Shown here in pieces: positions 44,079 through 54,567 of a DNA stretch of 64,000 nt. A program made the position numbers and the translations under genes. Location of the stretch: positions 124,001-188,000 of the forward strand of contig NZ_RFFH01000003.1 of assembly GCF_003696265.1 (NCBI RefSeq), read 5' to 3'. The stretch is from Nocardia stercoris. GTDB lineage: Bacteria > Actinomycetota > Actinomycetes > Mycobacteriales > Mycobacteriaceae. Within the stretch, counting starts at the first letter, position 1, and every line of letters starts with the position of its first letter. The notes below the pieces were generated by a model, which saw only the letters and a list, made by a program, of their open reading frames with translations, had not been told where the DNA came from and ran no database searches.

Positions 44079-45215
44079 TCAGCGCAGTCTGCCGAAGAAC
44101 CGGCGGATGTCGTCGACCAGGATCTCCGGCGCCTCGTGCGCGGCATAGTGCCCGGCGGCGTCGTTGCCGCCACCCCGGACCGAACCGCTGTCGTAGCTGT
44201 TCCAGCTCACGATGTTCGCGTGGTCGCGCTCGGCGAACCGGCGGATGGACCGGAAGTCGCCGGCGAACATGGCCAGTGCGGTGGGTGTCGTGGTCGGGCC
44301 CTGCGGGTGATCGGTGGTGTGCGCGTCCTCGTAGTAGAAGCGCGTGGACGAGCCCGATGTGCCGGTCAGCCAGTAGATCGCGACGTTGCCTATCACGAAC
44401 TCCGCGTCCAGGGACTCCCCGAACAGCTGCGCGTTCCAGCCCAGCAGCCCGACCGGGGAGTCGGCCAGCGCGTAGGCCAGGGTCTGCGGTTGCTGGCTGT
44501 GCAGCGTGTTGAAGGCCATCTTGTTCTGGTGGAACCACTGCAGGTGCTGCAGTGCCGCCGTGTCCGCCTCGGACAGGTCCGCCATCTCGGCCGGATCGCC
44601 GGAGGGGAACGAGAACAGCTGGGTCACATGGACTCCGGTGACGCGCTCCGGTGCCAGGCGGCCGATCTCGGGCGAGATCATCGAGCCACCGTCGTTGCCG
44701 ATCGCGCCGTACCGCTCGTACCCGAGCCGGTCCATCAGTTCGACCCAGGCCGCGGCGGTCCGGTAGCGGTTCCAGCCGGTGCTGCGGGTCGGGCCGGAGA
44801 AGCCGAAGCCCGGCAGGGACGGGAGCACGACGTGGAAGGCCGGGTCGTCGGCGGATTCGGGCTCGGTGAGCAGGGTGACGATGTCGAGATATTCCAGGAT
44901 CGAGCCCGGCCAGCCGTGAGTGAGGATCACCGGGGTCGCGTCGGGCCGGGACGAGCGGACGTGCAGGAAGTGGATGTCTTCGCCGTCGATCTCGGTGACG
45001 AACTGCGGATAGGCGTTGAGCTTCGATTCCAATGCGCGCCAGTCGAATTCCTCCAGCCAGTATTTGGCCAGGCCGCGGACCCGGTCCCCCGGCACGCCGT
45101 AGGTGTCGGCGGTGCCGGGCAGCTCGTCGGGCCACAGGGCGCGGCGGAGCCGATCGGTCAGGTCGTCGAGGCGGGACTGCGGAATGTCGATCTGGAAGGG
45201 CCGTACGGCGGTCAT
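44079..45215 (-). CDS. Epoxide hydrolase (microsomal/EphB-like type)
   Basis: A 378-residue alpha/beta hydrolase with the N-terminal EHN domain (residues about 5-105) typical of microsomal-type epoxide hydrolases. The oxyanion loop is T-H-G-W-P-G-S, the nucleophile Asp is in G-N-D-G-G, and a late G-H-Y-A-A-H-E-A-P-E holds the triad His. It opens epoxides to diols in the cytosol. It is divergent from a TetR regulator across an 87-bp gap dominated by a long palindrome, so it is very probably the regulator's main target. Confidence 0.92.
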   Translation of the reverse strand: MTAVRPFQIDIPQSRLDDLTDRLRRALWPDELPGTADTYGVPGDRVRGLAKYWLEEFDWRALESKLNAYPQFVTEIDGEDIHFLHVRSSRPDATPVILTHGWPGSILEYLDIVTLLTEPESADDPAFHVVLPSLPGFGFSGPTRSTGWNRYRTAAAWVELMDRLGYERYGAIGNDGGSMISPEIGRLAPERVTGVHVTQLFSFPSGDPAEMADLSEADTAALQHLQWFHQNKMAFNTLHSQQPQTLAYALADSPVGLLGWNAQLFGESLDAEFVIGNVAIYWLTGTSGSSTRFYYEDAHTTDHPQGPTTTPTALAMFAGDFRSIRRFAERDHANIVSWNSYDSGSVRGGGNDAAGHYAAHEAPEILVDDIRRFFGRLR

Positions 45216-45230
45216 GGTCGCTCCTGGATT

Positions 45231-45286
45231 TGGATCGGAATGATTCGTTCTGTTTCAACCGTAACAGAACGAAGCATTCCGATCCA
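45231..45286. promoter_or_regulatory. 56-bp near-perfect palindrome, TetR operator
   Basis: Two 24-bp arms (45231-45254 and 45263-45286, one mismatch) flank an 8-bp spacer and fill most of the gap between the epoxide hydrolase and TetR starts. The core TTCTGTT...AACAGAA is repeated inside. It is likely to hold more than one TetR dimer. Confidence 0.75.
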
Positions 45287-45302
45287 GTGGTAGTCTGAAC
45301 TC

Positions 45303-45941
45303 ATGTCCGAAACAGTCGAAACCCCAGCTCGGCGCGGTCGGTCCGGGCGGCAGGCGGAAGCGGCCCGCAACGACGGCATCATCCTGCGGGCCGCCCGCGA
45401 GGTCTTCCTGGCCGATGCGAACGCTCCCATCGCGGCGGTCGCGGAACGCGCCGGCGTCGGCATCAGCGCCCTCTACCGCCGGTACTCCTCCAAGGAGGTG
45501 CTGCTGCGTACCCTGTGCCTCGAAGGCCTGCGCCGCTACAACACCGAAGCCGAAGCGGCACTGGAGAATCCGGACGGCTGGGCGGCACTGGCCGGCTTCC
45601 TGCGGCGTGTGGTCGACGCCGACGTGCACTCGCTGACCGTGCGGCTGGCCGGCACCTTCACCCCGGACGCCGAATTCCTCCCGGAGGTGCGGCGATCGGG
45701 TGAACTGACCACGGAGATCGTGCGCCGGGCCCACGAGTCCACCCGGCTGCGCGCCGACGTGACCCCGCACGACCTCGGCCTGATCCTGGAGTCGTGCGCC
45801 GCGATCACCGTCCCCGACCCCGCGCGCACCACCGAACTCCGGCAGCGGATGCTGGCCCTGATCCTCGACGGGCTCACCGTCGGGTCGGAACTGCCGGGCC
45901 CGCCGCCGGCGCCCGGTGAGTTTGCTTACCGGTGGCGGTGA
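45303..45941 (+). CDS. TetR-family regulator of the epoxide hydrolase
   Basis: A 212-residue TetR regulator. The helix-turn-helix (about residues 25-75) reads I-L-R-A-A-R-E-V-F-L-A-D-A, V-A-E-R-A-G-V-G-I-S-A-L-Y-R-R-Y, with the C-terminal domain unassigned. ATG 45303 lies 17 bases after the large palindrome, so it probably represses itself and the divergent epoxide hydrolase. The inducer may be an epoxide or related xenobiotic (inference). Confidence 0.9.
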   Translation: MSETVETPARRGRSGRQAEAARNDGIILRAAREVFLADANAPIAAVAERAGVGISALYRRYSSKEVLLRTLCLEGLRRYNTEAEAALENPDGWAALAGFLRRVVDADVHSLTVRLAGTFTPDAEFLPEVRRSGELTTEIVRRAHESTRLRADVTPHDLGLILESCAAITVPDPARTTELRQRMLALILDGLTVGSELPGPPPAPGEFAYRWR

Positions 45942-46015
45942 ACGGGGCTGACGACCGGGGTGTTGTGTCGCGCGGCACGTGGGGGGACACACCTTCGATA
46001 GCTAACCTGTAGCTC

Positions 46016-46708
46016 GTGACTGCGACCAGCGACTCCCCCACCCGTGAGAAGTACTGGACCCTGGAAAACCGGCTGGCCGCCGCACTGCTGCTGCTCGCCG
46101 GATTCGTCGGCGCCATCGCGTTCGCCCGCTCCGACGGATACTTCGTCACCTTCATGACCGGCAACACCGAACGCGCGGTGGTCGGCGGGTTCGTCGGGCA
46201 CGGCGGGATGGCGATCGGCGCCGCCGCCTTGATCGCCTGCTTCCTCGGCGGTGTGCTGGTCGGATCGATCCTGCGGCGGCGGTTCTGGCGCAATCCGCCC
46301 GGTGACTCGACTCTGCTGTGCACTGTCGCGCTCGCCGCCGGAACGGTTTGGGACAATTTCGCCTACTCCGACGAGACGCCGATCCCGTTGGGCCCCATTC
46401 TGTGTGTGGCCTTCGCGATGGGCGCGCTGAACACCGCCTTCGTCCGCAACGGCGAGGTCTCCATCCCGGTCACCTACGTGACCGGCACCATGGTGAAACT
46501 CATGCAGGGCATCGAGCGGCACCTGGCCGGCGGCACGTACCGCGAATGGCTCGGTTACGCCGTGCAGTACACGTTCTTCCTGCTCGGCGCCCTCCTCGGC
46601 GGGCTGCTGGCCCTGGTCACCCAGGGCAGCCGCTGGATGCTGTACGGCGCGACCATCGGCTGCGCCGTGGTCTGCGCCTACACGTGGTGGAAGTACCGGC
46701 GGTCCTGA
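46016..46708 (+). CDS. YoaK-family (DUF1275) membrane protein
   Basis: A 230-residue protein with about six transmembrane helices. The DUF1275 pattern is present: G-x-V-D/G-A-I-A-F near 30, the F-M-T-G-N-T motif near residue 47, and a second T-Y-V-T-G-T-M near 158. The family is of unknown function. GTG 46016 is chosen as the first good start. It ends one base before the convergent prk stop. Confidence 0.9.
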   Translation: MTATSDSPTREKYWTLENRLAAALLLLAGFVGAIAFARSDGYFVTFMTGNTERAVVGGFVGHGGMAIGAAALIACFLGGVLVGSILRRRFWRNPPGDSTLLCTVALAAGTVWDNFAYSDETPIPLGPILCVAFAMGALNTAFVRNGEVSIPVTYVTGTMVKLMQGIERHLAGGTYREWLGYAVQYTFFLLGALLGGLLALVTQGSRWMLYGATIGCAVVCAYTWWKYRRS

Positions 46709-46709
46709 G

Positions 46710-47588
46710 CTAGCGGCCGCGCTTGGGCCGCTTGTCCATCAGCCGCAGGATCAGCGGAGTGAAGATCAACTGCATGGCCAGCGCCATCTTTCCGCCCGGC
46801 ACCACGATGCTGTTGTTCCGGGACATGAACGAATCGTGCAGCATCGACAGCAGATACGGGAAGTCGATCACCTTGGGGTCGGCGAACCGGATCACCACGA
46901 AACTCTCGTCGGCGGTCGGAATCGTGCGGGCGGTGAACGGATTCGAGGTGTCCACGGTCGGAACCCGCTGGAAGTTCACATAGGTCCGGGAGAACTGCGG
47001 GCAGATGTAGTTCACGTAGTCCGGCATCCGGCGCAGGATGGTGTCGATGATGGCCTCGTCCGAGTAGCCGCGTTCGTGCTTGTCCCGGTGCACCTTCTGG
47101 ATCCACTCGAGGTTCACGATCGGCACGACCCCGACCAGCAGGTCGGCGTGGCGGGCCACGTTCACCGAGTCGGTGACCGCGGCGCCGTGCAGGCCCTCGT
47201 AGAACAGCAGGTCGCTGCCCGGGATCATCTCCTCCCAGGGTGTGAACGTACCCGGTTGCTGCCCATAGGGTTTCGCCTCCAGCTCGTTGTGCAGGTACTT
47301 GCGGGTGAGTCCGGTGCCGGTCTCGCCGTAGGTGCGGAACAGCTTCTCCAACTCCGGCAGCAGGTTCGCCCGCTCACCGAAGTGGGAGAAGCTGAGGTCC
47401 AGGTTCTCTTCGGCCTCGGCCATGGCCAGCCGCATTCCGTCGCGGTCGTAGCGATGGAACGAATCCCCTTCGACGATCACCGCATGGATCCCCTCCCGCC
47501 GGAAGATCTCCTGGAAGGTCCGGGTGACGCTGGTCGTCCCGGCCCCGGAGGACCCGGTGATGGCGACCACGGGATGTTTGACCGACAT
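46710..47588 (-). CDS. prk: Phosphoribulokinase
   Basis: A 292-residue class I (proteobacterial-type) phosphoribulokinase that makes ribulose-1,5-bisphosphate for RuBisCO. The P-loop is T-G-S-S-G-A-G-T-T-S (residues 11-20), followed by V-E-G-D-S-F-H-R-Y and Y-E-G-L-H-G with the catalytic region. It is the last gene of the cbb operon on this strand and is now cut off from fbp by an IS110-type element. AAGGAAG lies just before its ATG, so translation signals survive. Transcription from the cbb promoter may be blocked. Confidence 0.95.
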   Translation of the reverse strand: MSVKHPVVAITGSSGAGTTSVTRTFQEIFRREGIHAVIVEGDSFHRYDRDGMRLAMAEAEENLDLSFSHFGERANLLPELEKLFRTYGETGTGLTRKYLHNELEAKPYGQQPGTFTPWEEMIPGSDLLFYEGLHGAAVTDSVNVARHADLLVGVVPIVNLEWIQKVHRDKHERGYSDEAIIDTILRRMPDYVNYICPQFSRTYVNFQRVPTVDTSNPFTARTIPTADESFVVIRFADPKVIDFPYLLSMLHDSFMSRNNSIVVPGGKMALAMQLIFTPLILRLMDKRPKRGR

Positions 47589-47604
47589 GACTTCCTTACC
47601 TTTC

Positions 47605-47823
47605 TTCTTGGGTGCTGGAAGCTACTGGCTGCCATAGGCTTTCCGGCACCCAGGAGCGTCGGGTATGGCTTTCATGGCTGAGCCGTTGATGGCCCAAGGG
47701 GATTGGCCGCCCGGCGCTCCGCGACGACTCGACCGCTGATTGAGATATGCGACCCGATCGCTTCGTAAGGACACGACGGCGCAGTCGTCTGCGGGATACC
47801 CGATCAACGCGTAGAGAACGGAA
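47605..47823 (+). ncRNA. Candidate IS110 bridge RNA region
   Basis: The 219-base noncoding left end upstream of the transposase is where IS110 elements encode a bridge RNA that pairs with target and donor DNA. It contains several short inverted repeats. The 7-mer GTAAGGA at 47765-47771 is complementary to the + strand target flank at 47593-47599, just before the repeat. That could be a target guide but may be chance. Exact RNA ends are not readable. Confidence 0.35.
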
Positions 47824-49029
47824 GTGCTTGTGCAACAACAGTTGTGGGCAGGAATCGACGCCGGGAAAGCGGCGCGCCACTGCGTCGTGATCGACACCGA
47901 CGGCAAGCGGCTGCTGTCCCGCCGGATCGCGAACGACGAGCCCGCGCTGTTGGAACTGATCAACGCCGTCATCGGCCTGACCAGCGACGCCGAGGTGACA
48001 TGGGCCATCGACCTCAACCACGGTGGTGCCGCACTTCTGATCGCCTTGCTTCTCAGCCGGGAGCAGCGGCTGCTGTACATTCCCGGCCGCACAGTGCACT
48101 GGGCAGCCGGAACCTACCGTGGCGACGCGAAAACAGACGCCAAAGACGCCGCCGTCATCGCTGACCAGGCCCGCATGCGTCGCGACCTGCAGCCCTTGCG
48201 TGTCGGTGACGAAGCCGCGGTCGAGCTGCGGATCCTGATCTCGCGGCACACCGATCTGGGCTGCGACCGCACCCGCGCGATCAACCGATTGCGCGCGCAG
48301 CTGCTGGACTACTTCCCGGCTCTCGAGCGCGCGTTCGATCTCGCGCACAACAAGGCGGCGCTGATCCTGCTCACCGGCTTCCAGACCCCCGACCAGCTCC
48401 GCAAGATCGGCGCCTCGCGTCTGGAAACATGGCTGCGTAACCGCAAGACACGCAACAGCGCCCGCGTCGCTGCCACCGCACTCGAAGCAGCCCGGTCGCA
48501 GCACGTCACCATCGCCGGGCAGCAACTCGGTGCGGCGATGGTCGCCCGTATGGCGCAAGAGGTCATCCAGCTCGACATCGAGATCACCGAGATCGAAGCG
48601 ATGATCGAGCAGCGATTTCGCCGCCACCGCCACGCTGAAACCATCCTGAGCATGCCCGGCTTCGGTGTCCTGCTCGGCGCGGAATTCATCGCTGCGACCG
48701 GCGGTGACATGACCGCTTTCGACAGCGCGAACCGCCTCGCCGGCGTCGCCGGCCTGGCCCCGGTCCCCCGCGACTCCGGCAAAGTCAGCGGCAACCTCAA
48801 ACGGCCACGCCGCTACGACCGACGCCTGCTGCGAGCGTGCTACCTCGCCGCCCAGATCGCCGCCATCAACGACACCGCATCCCGGACCTACTACCAGCGC
48901 AAGCGATCCGAAGGAAAAACCCACACCCAAGCCGTCATCGCCCTTGCCCGCCGCCGCATCAACGTCCTGTGGGCAATGCTCCGCACAAGCACGCCCTACC
49001 AGCCCATCCCAAGGGCCGCAGCGGCTTGA
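47824..49029 (+). CDS. IS110-family transposase
   Basis: A 401-residue DEDD recombinase. The N-terminal RuvC-like domain has D in G-I-D-A-G-K, D in W-A-I-D-L-N-H-G-G, and D-A-K-D-A. The C-terminal Tnp2-like domain carries S-M-P-G-F-G and a Ser in K-V-S-G-N-L-K-R. The sequence is uninterrupted, so the element may be active. It starts with GTG 47824 and is transcribed against the cbb operon. Its codon use is slightly less GC-biased than that of its neighbours. Confidence 0.95.
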   Translation: MLVQQQLWAGIDAGKAARHCVVIDTDGKRLLSRRIANDEPALLELINAVIGLTSDAEVTWAIDLNHGGAALLIALLLSREQRLLYIPGRTVHWAAGTYRGDAKTDAKDAAVIADQARMRRDLQPLRVGDEAAVELRILISRHTDLGCDRTRAINRLRAQLLDYFPALERAFDLAHNKAALILLTGFQTPDQLRKIGASRLETWLRNRKTRNSARVAATALEAARSQHVTIAGQQLGAAMVARMAQEVIQLDIEITEIEAMIEQRFRRHRHAETILSMPGFGVLLGAEFIAATGGDMTAFDSANRLAGVAGLAPVPRDSGKVSGNLKRPRRYDRRLLRACYLAAQIAAINDTASRTYYQRKRSEGKTHTQAVIALARRRINVLWAMLRTSTPYQPIPRAAAA

Positions 49030-49051
49030 CAAGGTCATTGAGAATCCCCTT

Positions 49052-50104
49052 TCAGCCCCGCGCCCGCCGGAACAGCGACCGCTGCCCGAACAGGGACGCG
49101 TCGAAGCGCGGCCCGTCCTCGGATTCGGTGTGGTAGTGCTGGATTCGCTGCACCTCGTTGCGCGACCCGAAGATCATGGGCACCCGCTGGTGCAGTTCGG
49201 CCGGCCGCACATCCAGTACCCGCTCGTGCCCGGTACTGGCCGCGCCGCCGGCCTGTTCGACGATGAACGCGATCGGATTCGCCCCGTACAACAACGACAC
49301 CCGCCCCTGCGGGTAGCGGGTGTCGTACGGGTACAGGTACACCCCGCCCCGGGTCAGGATGTGGAACGCGTCCGCCACCAGCGACGCCACCCAGCGCATG
49401 TTGAAGTCCCGTTTGCGCGGCCCGGCCGCGCCGTCGAGGCACTCGTGGACGTAACGGCGGACCGGCGGCTCCCAGAACCGTTCGTTGGCGGCGTTGATGG
49501 CGAATCCCGTGGACTCCTGCGGAATTCGCATTCTCGGATGGGTCAGGACGAAGGCGCCGATCTCCCGGTCGAGGGTGAAACCGTCCACCCCGTCCCCGGT
49601 GGTGATCACCAGCAGGGTCGCGGCGCCGTACAGCGTGAACCCGGCGCACACCTGCTCGACCCCGGGCTGCAGGAAGTCCGCCGCCACCGGCGCGCGGTCG
49701 GTGTCGGGGCAACGCAGCACGCTGAATATCGTTCCGACCGGCAGATTCACGTCGATATTGGAGGATCCGTCGAGCGGGTCGAAGGCGAGCAGATACTTAC
49801 CCCGGCGCTGGGTCACCGGGACCGGCTCGATCTCGCGGTTCTGTTCGGACAGCAGCGCACTCAGGTGGCCGGTCCACAACGCCTGGGCCAGCATGGCGTC
49901 GTGGGCGTGCGCGTCCATCCGCCGGTGCAGCGGCACACCGTCGCCGGAACCCGGGGCGATGGCGCCCCGGGTCACCTGATTGGCGATGATCTTCGTCGCG
50001 GTGGCGATCACGTTGAGCAGGGCGGAGAACTCCCCGGAGGATCCGGGGTGCCGGTGCTCCTGCTCGATCGTGTACCGGGTGAGCGTCGTCAATCCGTCGG
50101 GCAT
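49052..50104 (-). CDS. fbp: Fructose-1,6-bisphosphatase, class I
   Basis: A 350-residue class I FBPase, the Calvin-cycle and gluconeogenic phosphatase. The signature F-D-P-L-D-G-S-S-N-I-D is at residues 108-118, with the acidic metal-site residues. Class I enzymes are unusual for actinobacteria, which commonly use GlpX-type (class II) FBPases, so this copy fits import with the cbb cluster. It follows cbbX by 30 bases and is followed by the IS110 element that splits it from prk. Confidence 0.93.
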   Translation of the reverse strand: MPDGLTTLTRYTIEQEHRHPGSSGEFSALLNVIATATKIIANQVTRGAIAPGSGDGVPLHRRMDAHAHDAMLAQALWTGHLSALLSEQNREIEPVPVTQRRGKYLLAFDPLDGSSNIDVNLPVGTIFSVLRCPDTDRAPVAADFLQPGVEQVCAGFTLYGAATLLVITTGDGVDGFTLDREIGAFVLTHPRMRIPQESTGFAINAANERFWEPPVRRYVHECLDGAAGPRKRDFNMRWVASLVADAFHILTRGGVYLYPYDTRYPQGRVSLLYGANPIAFIVEQAGGAASTGHERVLDVRPAELHQRVPMIFGSRNEVQRIQHYHTESEDGPRFDASLFGQRSLFRRARG

Positions 50105-50134
50105 CGGTGGGTCGTCTCCTCGAGCTCGTGCCGA

Positions 50135-51193
50135 TCACCCCGGATCCGGGGTCGATTCGGTTGCGGGGCCGGCCGCGAACACGCTGCTGCCCTCGACGTC
50201 GGTGACGGTCAGGGTCATCAGGTCGTCGCGGCTCACCGGGCGGTGCAGGCCGACGAGCCGGTTGGCCTGACGCAGCCGGCAGCGGTCCAGGGCATTGCGC
50301 ACACTGCGCGCGTTGGCGAACCGGGGCCGCGGCATCCGCAGTTCCAGATAGCGGTCGAAAGCGGCGACCGCGTCCGGTGCGAAGGTGAAGTTCTGTTGCG
50401 CCACCATCAGTTCCGCGATGGCGAGCAACTCCGCCCGGGTGTAGTCGGGGAATTCGAGATGGTGGGCGACCCGGGAGGACAGGCCTGGGTTGGCGGAGAA
50501 GAACGTGTCCATCCGGTCCGGGTAGCCGGCGAAGATCACCACCAGGCTCGACCGCTCGGTTTCCATCTCCTGCAACAGGATCTCGATGACCTCCTGCCCG
50601 TAGTCCCGCTCGTTCTCCGGGCGGAACAGGTAGTAGGCCTCGTCGATGAACAGCACCCCGCCGGCGGCCTTGGCCAGGGCCTCCTTGGTCTTGGGCGCTG
50701 TGTGCCCGATGAACTGGCCCACCAGATCGTCGCGGGTCACCGTGTGCACCTTGGGTTTACGAATGTAGCCGAGGGCGTGCAGCAGTTCGGCCATGCGCAG
50801 CGCGACCGTCGTCTTCCCGGTGCCCGGCCCGCCGGTGAAGCTCATGTGCATGGTGGGGCGCACCGCCTGCAGGCCGAACTGCTGGCGGGCCCGGTCGATC
50901 AACAGCAGCGCCGCGATCTCGCGCACCCGCAGCTTCACCGCCGCCAGCCCGATCAGTTCCTCGTCCAGCCGGGCCAGGGTGTCCTCGACGTCCTTGCCCG
51001 CCAGATCGGTCGACAGATCGATCAGTGCGTCCGGCGGCAGCGACTCCGGACCCTCCGATTCGGGTGGGTCCTGCGCGCCGCGCCCCGGCCGGGCGGCCCC
51101 ACCCGGCCGGTACATCCGGAACCCCGGGGCCGGGCGCTCGGAGCCGGGGCCCCGATTACCCGGTCCCGAGGACCGTTCCGCGCTCGCGCTCAT
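50135..51193 (-). CDS. cbbX: CbbX, RuBisCO activase (AAA+)
   Basis: A 352-residue AAA+ protein that remodels inhibited red-type RuBisCO by pulling on the large-subunit C-terminus. Walker A is G-G-P-G-T-G-K-T-T, Walker B is [10 protein letters not shown], and the Y-I-R-K...V-G-Q-F-I-G-H-T-A pore loop is present. The first ~60 residues are Pro/Gly-rich and longer than usual. ATG 51193 overlaps the cbbS stop (ATGA). It is expected with form IC RuBisCO. Confidence 0.95.
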   Translation of the reverse strand: MSASAERSSGPGNRGPGSERPAPGFRMYRPGGAARPGRGAQDPPESEGPESLPPDALIDLSTDLAGKDVEDTLARLDEELIGLAAVKLRVREIAALLLIDRARQQFGLQAVRPTMHMSFTGGPGTGKTTVALRMAELLHALGYIRKPKVHTVTRDDLVGQFIGHTAPKTKEALAKAAGGVLFIDEAYYLFRPENERDYGQEVIEILLQEMETERSSLVVIFAGYPDRMDTFFSANPGLSSRVAHHLEFPDYTRAELLAIAELMVAQQNFTFAPDAVAAFDRYLELRMPRPRFANARSVRNALDRCRLRQANRLVGLHRPVSRDDLMTLTVTDVEGSSVFAAGPATESTPDPG

Positions 51194-51612
51194 TGCTGGT
51201 ACCGGCCGCCGGGGGCCGCGTCGGTCGCGTACGGCTGCCAGCTGTAGCGCTGCCGCCGGTCGGCACCCTCGGTGCGGGTCAGCCGGAAGCCCGGCTCGAT
51301 CGCCGGCCGCTGCACCAGGAAGCTCAGCGCCGTGGTCTGCCGCCCGTAGGAGGCGTCGTAGGCGTTGACCCGGACGTAGTGCTGCGGGAACGTCGCCCGG
51401 CAGGCGTTGATCTCGGCCAGCACCCCTTCGGGTTCGTCGAGGTCGAACAGCGGCAGCCCCCACATCTCCCAGTAGACGTTGCGCGGATGCGGGTCGTCGG
51501 TGTATTCGATCGACACCGGCCAGTTGTTGAGCAGGGCGTAGCGGACCTGGTCGCCGATCTCGGTGTCGGTGAGGTCCGGCAGGTGCGAGAAGGTTCCCTG
51601 ACGCAGATACAT
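51190..51612 (-). CDS. cbbS: RuBisCO small subunit
   Basis: A 140-residue small subunit of red-like (form IC) RuBisCO, with [12 protein letters not shown] at the N-terminus, the [10 protein letters not shown] segment, and a C-terminal extension as in red-type enzymes. ATG 51612 has AAGGAG ten bases upstream. It lies 16 bases after cbbL and is coupled to cbbX. Confidence 0.95.
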   Translation of the reverse strand: MYLRQGTFSHLPDLTDTEIGDQVRYALLNNWPVSIEYTDDPHPRNVYWEMWGLPLFDLDEPEGVLAEINACRATFPQHYVRVNAYDASYGRQTTALSFLVQRPAIEPGFRLTRTEGADRRQRYSWQPYATDAAPGGRYQQ

Positions 51613-51628
51613 GGCGGCACTGCTCCTT

Positions 51629-53182
<1,554 letters not shown>

Positions 53183-53197
53183 TTGTTACCGTCGGGT

Positions 53198-54070
53198 ATG
53201 GGTACGGTCAGCTCGGTTCGGATGGAAACCTTCCTCGCCGTGGCCAAACACTCCAGCATCCGCCGGGCGGCCGCCCAGCTACACATCACCGAGGCGGCGG
53301 TGTCGGCGGCCGTGGCGTATATCGAAAAGCAGCTCGGCGCGAAACTGATCGCGAAATCCGGTCGCGGCGTGGCACTCACCGAGGCGGGCCGGATCTACGC
53401 CGAGTACTGCCGCAGCATCCTGGGTCTCATGACCGAGGCGCAGGCCGCGGTGCGGCGCGCGGAGACCGGCCGGCTGCGGCTGGGCGCGGTGTCGACCGCC
53501 GGGGAGTACCTGCTACTGCGGCCCCTGGCATCGTTCCGTGACCGTTTCCCCGACATCGAGGTGGGCCTGTCCATCCATCCGCGCGACACCCTGTTCCTCG
53601 AATTGCGCCATCACGAGGCCGATCTGGTGATCGCCGGGCGACCGCCCCGCGACGCCGGGCTGGTGGTGCGGGCCCGGCGCGCCAGCCAGCTGGTGGTGGT
53701 CGGCCGGGCGGGCCGCCACCTCGACCCCCGCACCGCGACCTGGCTGCTGCGCGGCGAGGGCTCGGGCACCCGCGAGACCACGCTGAACCTGTTGGACCGC
53801 TGGCAGATCCGCCCGCCCGCGCTGACCCTGGGCACCCACGGCGCGGTGCTGGCGGCCGCGCGCGAAGGGCTGGGCGTGACGCTGATCCACAGTGACGCCG
53901 TCGACGGTGACGTCGCCGCGGGCCGGTTGGAAGTGCTGCCGATGGAGGGCACTCCCCTGGACCGCCCGTGGCACGTCGTCACCACGCGTACACCGACGCC
54001 GGCGGCCCGGCTGTTCGTCGCCCACATCACCGATCGGGAGCGGGTCGGCGCGGCCGCCTTCGAGTCCTGA
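53198..54070 (+). CDS. cbbR: CbbR-like LysR-family regulator
   Basis: A 290-residue LysR-type regulator. The N-terminal helix-turn-helix (V-R-M-E-T-F-L-A-V-A-K-H-S-S, then R-R-A-A-A-Q-L-H-I-T-E-A-A-V-S-A-A-V) is followed by an effector-binding domain. Divergence from cbbL identifies it as CbbR by position. It is slightly short, and some inducer-binding residues cannot be judged. It probably activates the cbb operon on a Calvin-cycle metabolite signal. Confidence 0.85.
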   Translation: MGTVSSVRMETFLAVAKHSSIRRAAAQLHITEAAVSAAVAYIEKQLGAKLIAKSGRGVALTEAGRIYAEYCRSILGLMTEAQAAVRRAETGRLRLGAVSTAGEYLLLRPLASFRDRFPDIEVGLSIHPRDTLFLELRHHEADLVIAGRPPRDAGLVVRARRASQLVVVGRAGRHLDPRTATWLLRGEGSGTRETTLNLLDRWQIRPPALTLGTHGAVLAAAREGLGVTLIHSDAVDGDVAAGRLEVLPMEGTPLDRPWHVVTTRTPTPAARLFVAHITDRERVGAAAFES

Positions 54071-54076
54071 GGTCGG

Positions 54077-54265
54077 TCACCCGCGGTCCGCCCATCGGTG
54101 TCGCTGCCGGTACTCGGTCGGAGTGGTGTCGAGCTTGCGGCGGAACGCGCGGATCAGGGTGTCGGCACTGTTGAAGCCGCATGCGGCGGCCACTCGCTCG
54201 AGGGTGTCGTCGGTGGCCTCCAGGCGATTGCGCGCGGCCTCGACCCGGAGGGCCTCGACATACCG
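54077..54265 (-). pseudogene. 3' remnant of an AraC/GlxA-type regulator gene
   Basis: Read on this strand, only the last ~63 codons remain: R-Y-V-E-A-L-R-V-E-A-A-R-N-R-L-E, C-G-F-N-S-A-D-T-L-I-R-A-F-R-R-K-L and T-P-T-E-Y-R-Q-R. That is the second half of an AraC helix-turn-helix pair. The N-terminal (DJ-1/PfpI-like) part is missing. It stops abruptly where the isochorismatase remnant begins, so a deletion joint lies near 54266. Confidence 0.8.
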
Positions 54266-54267
54266 GC

Positions 54268-54498
54268 AACAACCGGCTGATCATCGCCGGGTTCATGACC
54301 CACATGTGCGTCGCGTTCACCACCCAGGGCGCCTTCCTGCGCGGCAACCACGCCACTGTGGTCGCCGACGCCTGCGCGACGCGCAGGCTGCAGACCCCGG
54401 CCGGGGAGGTGAGCGCCGAGCAGCTCCACCGCGGCGCGCTCGCCACCGTTCACGACCTGTACGGCGTCGTCGTGGCCAGCGGCGCCGCTCTGGGCTGA
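54268..54498 (+). pseudogene. 3' remnant of an isochorismatase-family hydrolase gene
   Basis: About 76 codons remain of a cysteine hydrolase: L-I-I-A-G-F-M-T-H-M-C-V (catalytic Cys), then V-V-A-D-A-C-A-T-R. The N-terminal half with the catalytic Asp and Lys is absent. It runs in the opposite direction to the AraC remnant and abuts it. Such divergent GlxA-regulator/hydrolase pairs are common in actinobacteria, so the joint probably removed both 5' ends and the shared promoter. Confidence 0.8.
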
Positions 54499-54567
54499 CA
54501 CCGGGCCCGCTGTCTGTCGGGGGCGAAGCGCGGCGGGCCCCCGGCCGCAGCGGGCGCAGTCCGGAAC

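Larger units (their letters stand above)
47599..49047 (+). mobile_element. IS110-family insertion sequence inside the cbb operon
   Basis: The six bases CCTTTC occur at 47599-47604 and again at 49048-49053, bracketing the transposase. Deleting 47599-49047 joins the sequence so that the fbp stop is followed after 16 bases by the prk ATG, with AAGGTAAGGAAG between. That is an ideal intact operon junction. The boundary is ambiguous within the repeat. The element is about 1449 bp, with a 219-bp noncoding left end and a short right end of about 20 bp. That fits the IS110 group, which lacks terminal inverted repeats. Confidence 0.85.

Noticed and set aside
47620..49040. Terminal inverted repeats at the IS110 element
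   Set aside because: No convincing inverted ends were found. IS110-group elements normally lack them, and the 6-bp direct repeat explains the boundaries better.
54027..54446. Intact 139-residue minus-strand ORF across the AraC remnant
   Set aside because: Its middle crosses the joint with the isochorismatase fragment. Only the C-terminal AraC part matches a family, and in another frame, so I call the region a pseudogene pair.
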